A DNA stretch of 6,045 nucleotides from JBOHER01 sp050701115. Its GTDB lineage: Bacteria; Actinomycetota; Actinomycetes; Mycobacteriales; Pseudonocardiaceae. Below the pieces are notes generated by a model that searched no databases, was not told where the DNA came from, and saw nothing but the letters and a program-made list of their open reading frames with translations. Positions within the stretch are counted from its first letter, which is position 1, and each line of letters starts with the position of its first letter. Shown in pieces: positions 1 through 5,725 of this stretch. The DNA is taken from contig JBOHER010000336.1 in assembly GCA_050701115.1 (NCBI GenBank), forward strand, positions 1 to 6,045, in the 5' to 3' direction. Made by a program: the position numbers and the translations under genes.

Positions 1-19
1 TTTCAGTGAACCTCAGGCA

Positions 20-40
20 GGCGATCATCTCCTGATCGCC
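20..40. repeat. Perfect 8-bp inverted repeat with 5-base loop
   Basis: GGCGATCA (20-27) and TGATCGCC (33-40) are exact reverse complements separated by TCTCC. In RNA this would be a compact hairpin on either strand. No T-run follows on the plus strand, so it is not a classical intrinsic terminator. It could instead be a dyad operator or the end of a transcript entering from the left. Confidence 0.5.
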
Positions 41-78
41 GCCACCGTAGGCACGTGGCGCCCGCGCAGCAGATCCAG

Positions 79-90
79 GTAGTCGACTAC
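79..90. repeat. 12-bp perfect palindrome, possible operator
   Basis: GTAGTCGACTAC equals its own reverse complement over all 12 bases. It lies about 125 bases upstream of the start at 215, outside any supported gene. Perfect palindromes of this size suit binding by a dimeric repressor. The regulator is not identifiable from this window, and the site does not resemble the CsoR or CueR copper operators I know. Confidence 0.35.
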
Positions 91-160
91 GCGTGAACTC
101 CCCAGTTTCCCGACGGATCCTGACGTCGAAAGCTCCAGATAACGCCGTCCGGTGAAACCA

Positions 161-180
161 GTTGGCCGTTAGCGGCGAAC
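161..180. repeat. Imperfect 8-bp inverted repeat in the gene leader
   Basis: GTTGGCCG (161-168) pairs with CGGCGAAC (173-180) across a TTAG loop with one mismatch (164 against 177). It sits 34 bases before the ATG at 215, so it could be a hairpin in the 5' untranslated RNA or an operator overlapping the promoter. Its function is inferred from position only. Confidence 0.3.
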
Positions 181-203
181 CCACCGGCAGTAAACCGCCA
201 GTC

Positions 204-209
204 GGGGAG
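204..209 (+). promoter_or_regulatory. Ribosome binding site of the membrane protein gene
   Basis: GGGGAG at 204-209, continuing into AAG, lies 5 bases before the ATG at 215. It is a strong Shine-Dalgarno match and fixes that start, which also places the first hydrophobic helix directly after a short basic N terminus. Confidence 0.75.
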
Positions 210-214
210 AAGAA

Positions 215-685
215 ATGAGAACTACCTACCGAGTCCTGGCCTACCTGATCGCCGTCGAGGTGGTGATTCAGGCTGCGGCCATGGTCTTCGCTGTTGCCGG
301 ATTGGGCAAATGGATCCAGGAAGGCGGGGTGCTCGACAAGGCCGCCATGGAGAGCGACGAGTTTCCCTTCCCTGAAGTCGTCGGCTTCATCATCCACGGG
401 ATCAACGGGCAGATGGTCATCCCGCTGATCGCCCTCATCCTGCTCATCGTGTCGTTCTTCGCGAAGATCCCGAAGGGTGCCGCGTGGGCCGGGGGCATTC
501 TTGGACTTGTCGTCCTCCAGGTGCTGCTGGGCATCTTCGGCCACGGAATGCCGCTGCTCGGCATGCTGCACGGCATCAACGCGTTGGCGCTGTTCACGGT
601 CGCACTCGTCGCGGCTCGCCGAGCCAAGGTAGCGCGGTCTGCCCAGCAGGCTCCGGTCCTGCCGGGCGATCGAGCAAGTGTCTAG
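215..685 (+). CDS. Four-helix membrane protein with conserved histidines (DUF6220-like)
   Basis: This 156-residue protein is almost wholly hydrophobic. Likely membrane helices are at residues 7-30, 56-82, 89-109 and 113-135, with a basic, soluble C-terminal tail (RRAKVAR onward). A polar loop, residues 31-54, separates helices 1 and 2. The motif HGIN occurs twice, at His61 and His119, each at the start of a helix, and a third His is at 110. The size and the HGIN/HGINA motifs suit the small DUF6220-type membrane proteins of actinomycetes; that assignment is from memory and tentative. Helix-start histidines in four-helix proteins often bind haem b or copper, but this is inference and no family-defining ligand set is proven here. 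The gene is in line with, and overlaps by 8 bases, the multicopper oxidase gene. The two are therefore probably co-transcribed and translationally coupled, suggesting a shared role at the membrane. Confidence 0.85.
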   Translation: MRTTYRVLAYLIAVEVVIQAAAMVFAVAGLGKWIQEGGVLDKAAMESDEFPFPEVVGFIIHGINGQMVIPLIALILLIVSFFAKIPKGAAWAGGILGLVVLQVLLGIFGHGMPLLGMLHGINALALFTVALVAARRAKVARSAQQAPVLPGDRASV

Positions 686-2138
686 CCGAATCCGGACCCT
701 GATCGCGGCGGTGGCTGCACTCGCCGTGCTGGGACCGCTCGGGTGGCTGTGGCAGGACAGCCTGCTGCCCGACTCGTATTCGGTGCTGGACATGGGCTAC
801 GCCGACTACGGCGGCGGGCAGCGGCACGCCATGCATCGGCACGCGGACCGCAGCGTTGCCTCGCTCGGTGAAACCACGCGAAGAGCCGCCGACGTCAAGG
901 TCACGCTCACCGCGCGAAAAGAGGTCTTCCGGCTGGCCTCCGGGCAGTTGGTCGACGGCTATACGTTCAACGGCAGCTCACCCGGTCCGGTCATCCGGGC
1001 CCGGCACGGCCAACTGGTCGAGGTGCGGCTGGTCAACGAGTCCGTGCCGGACGGAGTCGCCGTGCACTGGCACGGCGTCGACGTGCCCAACGCGGTAGAC
1101 GGGGTCGCAGGCGTGACGCAGGACGCCGTCATGGTGGGTGCCCAGTTCACCTACCGGTTCGTGGCGGACCAGGTCGGCACCTACTGGTACCACTCGCACC
1201 AGGTCTCGCATGAACAGGTGCGGCGTGGCCTGCTGGGTGCCTTGGTGATCACGCCGCGAGACACCGCCGCCGACGTGTTGGACACCGTCGCCCTCGTCCA
1301 TCTCTACGACGGGCAGCGCACCGTCAACGGACTGGTGGGCGAGACCCGGGTCGGTGTGGAACGCCGTCAGCGGGTCCGGGTCCGCGTGATTAACACGGAC
1401 AACGGACCGATGCCAGTGTGGGTCGGCGGCGCGCCGTATCGGCTGGTCGCGGTGGACGGCACGGAGGTGCACGAACCGTCCCCGGTCCCCGAGACGGCGG
1501 TGCTGCTGACCGCTGGCGGTCGCGCCGATCTCGAGATCGTCATGCCTGAAGATGCCCGCGCCGTGCGGGTCGAGATGGGCGGATCGGCAGCGCTGGTGCT
1601 CGGTTACGGGCCGGACGCCGGGCAGCGCACGTCGAAGCCGGCGCGGACGCTGGACCTGCTCAGCTACGGCTCGCCCGCGCCTATCCGGTTGGACCCGGAC
1701 CGTGCGACGCGCCGATTCGAGTACGCGATGGGCAGGCGGCCTGGTTTCGTCGACGGCAGGCCCGGCATGTGGTGGACGATCAACGGACACATGTTTCCCG
1801 ATGTCCCAATGTTCGTCGTCGCCGAAGGCGATGTGGTGCGCATGCGGATCTCCAACGACAGCGGCGACGTGCACCCGATGCACCTGCACGGGCACCACGT
1901 GCTGGTGCTGGCCCGTAACGGGGTCGATGCGACGGGCAGCCCGTGGTGGGTTGACTCGCTCAATGTCGCCGCCGGTGAGTCCTACGAGGTGGTCTTTGTC
2001 GCGGACAACCCGGGCATCTGGATGGACCACTGCCACAACCTGCCGCACGCGGCGGAGGGCTTGGTGGCGCACCTGATGTACGAGGGCGTCACCACGCCCT
2101 ACGGGATCGGGGGCCCCTCGGCCAATCAGCCGGAGTAA
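678..2138 (+). CDS. Membrane-anchored three-domain multicopper oxidase (laccase-like)
   Basis: This 486-residue protein has one N-terminal hydrophobic segment (residues 6-26) without twin arginine or lipobox cysteine, so it is probably exported and stays anchored. Three cupredoxin-type domains follow: about 72-195, 200-310 and 365-472. All four copper motifs are intact: HWHG (130-133), HSH (172-174), HPMHLHGHH (399-407) and HCHNLPHAAEGL (451-462). These supply eight histidines to the trinuclear centre, and His399, Cys452 and His457 to the type 1 site. The axial type 1 position (Cys+10) is Leu462 rather than Met. The family oxidises phenols, metals or other one-electron donors and reduces oxygen to water; the substrate here is unknown. 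A His-rich HAMHRH at 50-55, between anchor and first domain, may bind extra copper. The GTG start at 678 has a poor ribosome binding site but overlaps the stop of the preceding gene, which supports coupling. Confidence 0.92.
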   Translation: MSSRIRTLIAAVAALAVLGPLGWLWQDSLLPDSYSVLDMGYADYGGGQRHAMHRHADRSVASLGETTRRAADVKVTLTARKEVFRLASGQLVDGYTFNGSSPGPVIRARHGQLVEVRLVNESVPDGVAVHWHGVDVPNAVDGVAGVTQDAVMVGAQFTYRFVADQVGTYWYHSHQVSHEQVRRGLLGALVITPRDTAADVLDTVALVHLYDGQRTVNGLVGETRVGVERRQRVRVRVINTDNGPMPVWVGGAPYRLVAVDGTEVHEPSPVPETAVLLTAGGRADLEIVMPEDARAVRVEMGGSAALVLGYGPDAGQRTSKPARTLDLLSYGSPAPIRLDPDRATRRFEYAMGRRPGFVDGRPGMWWTINGHMFPDVPMFVVAEGDVVRMRISNDSGDVHPMHLHGHHVLVLARNGVDATGSPWWVDSLNVAAGESYEVVFVADNPGIWMDHCHNLPHAAEGLVAHLMYEGVTTPYGIGGPSANQPE

Positions 2139-2143
2139 CCGAG

Positions 2144-2179
2144 GTGACGGATGCGCGGATTGATCCGATAATGCCGATG
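2144..2179 (+). promoter_or_regulatory. Putative promoter giving a leaderless regulator transcript
   Basis: GTGACG at 2144-2149 matches 4 of 6 bases of the -35 consensus TTGACA. After exactly 17 bases, GATAAT at 2167-2172 matches 5 of 6 bases of TATAAT. The expected transcription start, about 7 bases further on, is the G of the GTG start at 2179. No Shine-Dalgarno sequence stands at the right distance before that GTG, and the frame has a stop at 2161-2163 with no other start in between. Leaderless mRNAs are common in actinomycetes, so this arrangement is credible. It is inferred from sequence only. Confidence 0.5.
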
Positions 2180-2198
2180 TGACGCCCACCATTATCGG
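2165..2198. repeat. Perfect 9-bp inverted repeat straddling the regulator start
   Basis: CCGATAATG (2165-2173) and CATTATCGG (2190-2198) are exact reverse complements with a 16-base spacer. The left arm contains the putative -10 box and the right arm lies in codons 4-7 of the regulator, with the GTG start in the spacer. The arm centres are 25 bases apart, roughly two helical turns plus a little, so a dimeric protein bound here would block transcription start. If transcribed from further upstream it could also fold and hide the start codon. Autoregulation is one possibility. Confidence 0.5.
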
Positions 2199-5003
2199 TC
2201 GTGCGTGTGAGCTGGCCGATCTCGCCGCGCGGTACGCCGCCGCGACCCAGGGCCCGGGTTCGGCTGTGCTCGTCACCGGTGAGGCGGGTATCGGCAAGAC
2301 CACGGTTGTCGAGCAGCTTCGCAGGCACGCCGCGAGCAGCGGCACCCGGTGCTCACGGGTCGGGCCGTGTCCGACGAGGGCGCGCTGACGTTCTGGCCGT
2401 GGCGGACATTGCTGGATCATCCGCGCGCCGCCGAACTGGGGCTTGCGTCGAGCGTGCTCGACATCGAGGCGAACCCCGACGAGCCTCCCGCGTCCGTTCG
2501 GTTCCGCTCGATCGAGCAGGCCACCCACGCCGTACTGCGCGCCGCCGAGCGGTCCTCGGTGGTGCTGATTCTGGAGGACCTGCAGTGGGCCGACCAGCCG
2601 TCGCTGCAGTTGTTGCGGCACCTGTGCGCAGGGCTGTCCGACGCGCGCGTGCTGGTGGTGGGTACCTACCGGGATCCGGACGGCTCGGTGCCCCTACCGC
2701 AGGTACTCGCCGGACTCGCCGGTCTGCCGCCGGTGTCGGTGCTTCGCTTGCGGCCGCTCGGCGTTGCCGACGTCGCCGCGTACCTCGATGCGCTGGGCGG
2801 CGCTGTTCACCCGTCGTGGCCCGAGTTCGTGCACCAGCACAGCGGCGGAAACGCGTTGTTCATCCGTGAGCTCGCGCGGGTGCTCGCCGAGGAGGACCGG
2901 TTGAGCGAACCGGCGCGATCCGTGGCGATTCCGGCGGAGTTGCGGAAGCTGATCAGCCATCGGTTGGCGTCGCTGAGCGACGAATGCCTGCTGCTGCTCG
3001 GTGTCGCCAGCGCGATCGGGGAGGAGATCGATGTCGCGTTGCTGTCCGATGTGGTCGGTGATACCGCGCCGACCTTGGCCGAAGCATTGGCGGCCGGGGT
3101 GCTCACAGAGGATGCCGAGTCGCCCGCACTGCTGCGGTTCTCCCACGACGTGATCAGGCAAGCCGTGTATGAGGGACTGCCAAGGGCAGAGCGTGTGGAG
3201 ACGCACCGGCGGATCGCGAACGCCCTGTACGGGCGGCGTGCCTGCCGGGTCGGCGTGCTCGCGATGCACCGGATGCGGTCGGCGGTCGACGTGGCCGGCT
3301 GCCGGCTGGCGATGGCGGCCGCCCAGTCGGCGGCCGATGACGCGTCGATCCGTCGGGCCACCGCCGAAGCGGTGCACTGGTGCGAACAGGTGCTCGGCGT
3401 GCTCGACCGCGCCCAATGCGACGACCAGCAACGGTGCGCGGCCTTGATCGCCGCGGCCGAGGCGGCATTCAGCGACGGGCAAGTTACAGACGCACTCAAT
3501 CGTTGTACGGCCGCGGCGGACCTCGCCGAGCGGCTCGGCAGGGCTGACCTGGCGGCCGCTGCGGCGCTGGTGGTGCGCGACGTGGGTGGCGAGCCCAACC
3601 GCGGGGTGGTGATGTTGTGCGAGCGCGCCCGCGCGCTGCTCGGGACGCCAGGCGGCGCGCTGCACGCGCGGGTACTCGCGCAACAGGCCAAGGCTGTGGA
3701 AGTAGCGGGCAATATGGCTGAGGCCGGCGCGTTGAGCGCGCGCGCCCTGGCGATGGCCGAGGACAGTGGTGATCACATCGCGGTGATCGACGCCGTTCAT
3801 GCCCGGTACCTCGCGGTAGGCGGCAGCGCGATCGATGAAGGCCTTGCGCTTGGCACCCGGATGACCGAACTCGCCGCGAAACACAGTCGCCCGGAAGCGG
3901 CGCTGTGGGGCCGGTTGTGGCGGATCGACGCGGCATTCACCCTCGGTTCTATCGGTGCGCTGGACACCGAGTTGTCCGAGCTGCAAGGTCAGGTCGAGGG
4001 CCTTGGCTGGGCGCTCGCGCGTTGGCACCTGTTGCGGGCGCGCGCGTCGCGTGCCCTGCTGGTCGGCCGGTTCGCCGAGGCCGAGGAACTCACTGTCGCG
4101 GCACACGAACTGTCCTTGCGTACCCAGGACCGCTCCGCAGACGCGCTGTGCTACTCCTTTATCGGGGAACTCATGCAGCTGACCGGTCGGTTCGTCCAGC
4201 ATGGGGCGGACTATCGACGCGCCGTCGAATCAGCGATCCACCTGCCGATCGCCGCCGCGTCGCACGCCCGATACCTGTGCTACACCGGCGAAGCCGACGC
4301 CGCGCGGGAACTGTACGAGCATCTGCGCTCGCGGCTCGCCGAACTGCCGCGCGACATGAGATGGGTTCCGACCGTCATAGGCTGCGCCGATCTCGCCGTC
4401 GTGTTCGCGGACCGGGACACCGCGGAACTGTGCTATGACCTGTTGCTTCCGTTCCGGGACCTCTACGCCAATGTCATTCCCGGCTGCCTGGGCGCGATCA
4501 CGCGCGTGCTGGGTGTGCTGGCAGGCTCAGTGCAGAACTATGCCGACTCCGAGGGGCACCTGCGGGCCGCGCTGGTCATGGAGAGCCGAATCGGCGCGGT
4601 GCCGTTCCTGGCGCGCGCGCAGCTTGCGTACGCCACGATGTTGCGTGCACGTGGCGGGCCCGGCGACCGGGCGCAGGCGATCGACCTCGCACACAAGAGC
4701 CTGCATACCGCGCGCAGGATCGGCATGGCGCCGACGGCCGCCCAGGCGCAAGCGCTGGCCGATGCGTTGCACGGTGCGGCCGATGACACGTCCACGCTGA
4801 CCAAACGCGAGCGGGAGATCGCGGCCCTGGTCGCCGCTGGGCTGGCTAATCGCGCGATCGCGGACCGATTCGTGCTATCCGAGCGCACCATCGAGACACA
4901 CGTGCGCAATATCCTCACCAAGCTCGATCTGACCAACCGCACGCAGATCGCGGCCTGGGCGGTGCGGGCAGGCGTGGCGCCGGAACGCGAAGTGCGTGCT
5001 TGA
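2179..5003 (+). pseudogene. LAL/MalT-like LuxR-family regulator, frameshifted
   Basis: Large ATP-binding LuxR-family (LAL) regulators run about 900-1000 residues: an N-terminal NTPase, a long helical repeat region and a C-terminal LuxR HTH. Here the first 57 codons from GTG 2179 encode a typical start, with IGRACELADL followed by the Walker A motif GEAGIGKT (residues 34-41). This frame then degrades into RCSRVGPCP and stops at 2386-2388. The natural continuation, VLTGRAVSDEGALTFWPW, is found in the -1 frame from 2349. Restoring one G (CCGG to CCGGG near 2347-2350) would join them as SSGTR-VLTGRA and give a 941-residue protein, the expected size. In the family, ligand and ATP binding by the N-terminal part control DNA binding. 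As written, the gene would yield a 69-residue fragment and, at most, a separate Walker-A-less protein. The break could be a real mutation or a sequencing error. Confidence 0.8.
2349..5003 (+). CDS. Body of the LAL regulator: Walker B, helical repeats, LuxR HTH
   Basis: This is the uninterrupted 884-codon part of the frameshifted regulator, numbered from GTG 2349. Walker B is VVLILEDLQWAD (residues 71-82), followed by the sensor strand VLVVGTYRD (101-109) and the HSGGNALFIREL motif typical of LAL proteins. About residues 240-810 are Ala/Leu/Arg/Glu-rich helical repeats, probably degenerate TPR-like. The C-terminal LuxR HTH is at about 816-876 (LTKREREIAALVAAGL, then the recognition-helix region LSERTIETHVRNIL). 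The frame is also open upstream to 2283, but those codons read as out-of-frame sequence. No ribosome binding site precedes GTG 2349, so independent translation is doubtful and the product would lack the Walker A loop. Codon use stays strongly actinobacterial to the stop. The gene ends 84 bases before the ABM-like gene, a plausible but unproven target. Confidence 0.85.
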   Translation: MLTGRAVSDEGALTFWPWRTLLDHPRAAELGLASSVLDIEANPDEPPASVRFRSIEQATHAVLRAAERSSVVLILEDLQWADQPSLQLLRHLCAGLSDARVLVVGTYRDPDGSVPLPQVLAGLAGLPPVSVLRLRPLGVADVAAYLDALGGAVHPSWPEFVHQHSGGNALFIRELARVLAEEDRLSEPARSVAIPAELRKLISHRLASLSDECLLLLGVASAIGEEIDVALLSDVVGDTAPTLAEALAAGVLTEDAESPALLRFSHDVIRQAVYEGLPRAERVETHRRIANALYGRRACRVGVLAMHRMRSAVDVAGCRLAMAAAQSAADDASIRRATAEAVHWCEQVLGVLDRAQCDDQQRCAALIAAAEAAFSDGQVTDALNRCTAAADLAERLGRADLAAAAALVVRDVGGEPNRGVVMLCERARALLGTPGGALHARVLAQQAKAVEVAGNMAEAGALSARALAMAEDSGDHIAVIDAVHARYLAVGGSAIDEGLALGTRMTELAAKHSRPEAALWGRLWRIDAAFTLGSIGALDTELSELQGQVEGLGWALARWHLLRARASRALLVGRFAEAEELTVAAHELSLRTQDRSADALCYSFIGELMQLTGRFVQHGADYRRAVESAIHLPIAAASHARYLCYTGEADAARELYEHLRSRLAELPRDMRWVPTVIGCADLAVVFADRDTAELCYDLLLPFRDLYANVIPGCLGAITRVLGVLAGSVQNYADSEGHLRAALVMESRIGAVPFLARAQLAYATMLRARGGPGDRAQAIDLAHKSLHTARRIGMAPTAAQAQALADALHGAADDTSTLTKREREIAALVAAGLANRAIADRFVLSERTIETHVRNILTKLDLTNRTQIAAWAVRAGVAPEREVRA

Positions 5004-5087
5004 GATACGTGCCTGTACTGATGTGACGTGAGGTCGATCGCGCGCATCGTGTCCGCAGTGGTTTCACACCATGCGGAGGTATCGACG
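5004..5087 (+). other. Intergenic gap between regulator and ABM-like gene
   Basis: The gap is 84 bases and has no terminator-like hairpin with a T-run. TTGAGA at 5000-5005 resembles a -35 box, but no good -10 hexamer is found at 16-18 bases. The 9-mer GATGTGACG (5020-5028) also occurs at the regulator start (2176-2184). A frame open from GTG 5028 into the next gene lacks a ribosome binding site and encodes an unremarkable 20-residue extension, so I prefer the ATG at 5088. Read-through from the regulator gene is possible. Confidence 0.4.
5075..5079 (+). promoter_or_regulatory. Ribosome binding site deciding the ABM-like start
   Basis: GGAGG lies 8 bases before ATG 5088. It is the best Shine-Dalgarno match in the window. 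It favours ATG 5088 over the upstream in-frame GTG at 5028, which has none. Confidence 0.8.
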
Positions 5088-5708
5088 ATGTACGCACGAG
5101 TGGTGAAGATCCGGCCAGGCCAGCGTGTGGCGCTCAAGGACGCCGATGGTGACCAGTTGTTGCGGGCGATGGCCGAACTGACCAGCTTCGCCGGGGCGTA
5201 TCTGTTCGAACAGGTGGAGCACGGTCGCGCCTTGGCAGTGACCCTATGGTCCACGTTGGACGCTGCGAAGACTATGCACGAAGGTCTGGCCAGTCGTTCG
5301 GGCCGGGCGCCCGCTCTGGAAAGCGACCATGTCTTCGAGGTGATCGACGACGTGCCGGGCAGCGCCGCTGACTCGGAACCTGGGATGGCGAGCGCCCTGT
5401 ACTTCGAGGGACCGCTCGGCCCTGTCCGATTCGCCGCGGGACAACGAGCTTTCCGGGAGCGGATTCTGCCCGTTGTCGCGACCCTGCCGGGCACCGTGCG
5501 TGATCTCGTGCTGTGGCAAGCAGAGGAGGAATCAATTCTTGTGCTGAGCATCGTTACCTCGTTCGAGGCGCTGGAAGCAAAACAGCACGCCGTGCGGTCC
5601 ACGGAACTCCTGCCGGGTGAGGACCCCGTGTTGCTACCGGGACCGGATCGCGTCGAAATCTACCGAGCCGGACCGTATGTCGACGCCGCGGATGTGACCG
5701 CGCGCTGA
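5088..5708 (+). CDS. Tandem dimeric alpha/beta-barrel (ABM-like) protein
   Basis: This soluble 206-residue protein has no signal peptide or membrane helix. It appears to be two related halves. Residues 1-88 have a strand (YARVVKIRPG), a helix (about 18-34), then strands GAYLFEQVEHGRALAVTLW and a closing helix and strand (VFEVID). Residues 101-193 repeat the pattern: ALYFEGPLGP, a helix (about 117-132), TVRDLVLWQAEEESILVLSIVTSFEALEA, then RVEIYRAG. This order is that of the dimeric alpha/beta-barrel superfamily (antibiotic biosynthesis monooxygenase-like), here fused into a pseudo-dimer. Members include small cofactor-free oxygenases, haem-degrading enzymes and many proteins with no known activity. 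I cannot pick out catalytic residues, so enzymatic function is not claimed. It follows the LAL regulator on the same strand and may be controlled by it. The fold call rests on predicted secondary structure and length only. Confidence 0.7.
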   Translation: MYARVVKIRPGQRVALKDADGDQLLRAMAELTSFAGAYLFEQVEHGRALAVTLWSTLDAAKTMHEGLASRSGRAPALESDHVFEVIDDVPGSAADSEPGMASALYFEGPLGPVRFAAGQRAFRERILPVVATLPGTVRDLVLWQAEEESILVLSIVTSFEALEAKQHAVRSTELLPGEDPVLLPGPDRVEIYRAGPYVDAADVTAR

Positions 5709-5712
5709 AATC

Positions 5713-5718
5713 GAGGAG
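5713..5718 (+). promoter_or_regulatory. Ribosome binding site before a truncated frame
   Basis: GAGGAG lies 7 bases before the GTG at 5726 and 5 bases after the ABM-like stop. This is what one expects for a further gene of the same operon, although the frame it opens is short and runs into transposon DNA. Confidence 0.5.
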
Positions 5719-5725
5719 TGAGCTC

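Larger units (their letters stand above)
1..214. other. Non-coding leader region upstream of the membrane protein gene
   Basis: I find no gene here that I can defend. A plus-strand frame is open from base 2 to a stop at 80-82 and could be the last 26 codons of a gene entering from the left, but nothing in it is recognisable. The stretch is rich in inverted repeats (20-40, 79-90, 161-180), which fits a regulatory intergenic region better than coding DNA. I could not find a convincing -35/-10 pair for the downstream gene: the TTG-containing and TAA-containing hexamers present are wrongly spaced. The region ends with the ribosome binding site of the gene starting at 215. Confidence 0.5.

Noticed and set aside
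2104..2120. GGGGGCCCC symmetry at the end of the oxidase gene, considered as a terminator
   Set aside because: It lies within codons, has no loop large enough for a stable hairpin and no T-run.
2151..2171. Six-codon ATG frame (MRGLIR) just before the regulator start, with a GAGGTGA upstream
   Set aside because: It could be a leader peptide, but the same bases are better explained as the -35 and -10 boxes. Nothing in the peptide suggests attenuation.
978..2621. Minus-strand 547-codon open frame opposite the multicopper oxidase and the regulator start
   Set aside because: It is the antisense of two clearly recognisable plus-strand genes. Long antisense frames are usual in DNA with high third-position GC, and its His/Arg/Pro/Gly-rich product shows no family motif.
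2694..4202. Minus-strand 502-codon open frame inside the regulator
   Set aside because: It is the shadow of the LAL regulator. Its composition is low-complexity and it has no ribosome binding site or motif.
5028..5087. Longer start at GTG 5028 for the ABM-like protein
   Set aside because: There is no ribosome binding site before it, while ATG 5088 has GGAGG at ideal spacing and begins the first beta-strand directly.
4538..5602. Minus-strand 354-codon open frame
   Set aside because: It spans the LuxR HTH, an intergenic gap and the ABM-like gene in antisense. The Ser/Ala/Arg-rich product is typical of shadow frames.
5691..5698. Third copy of GATGTGAC
   Set aside because: It lies inside the last codons of the ABM-like gene and is most simply chance.
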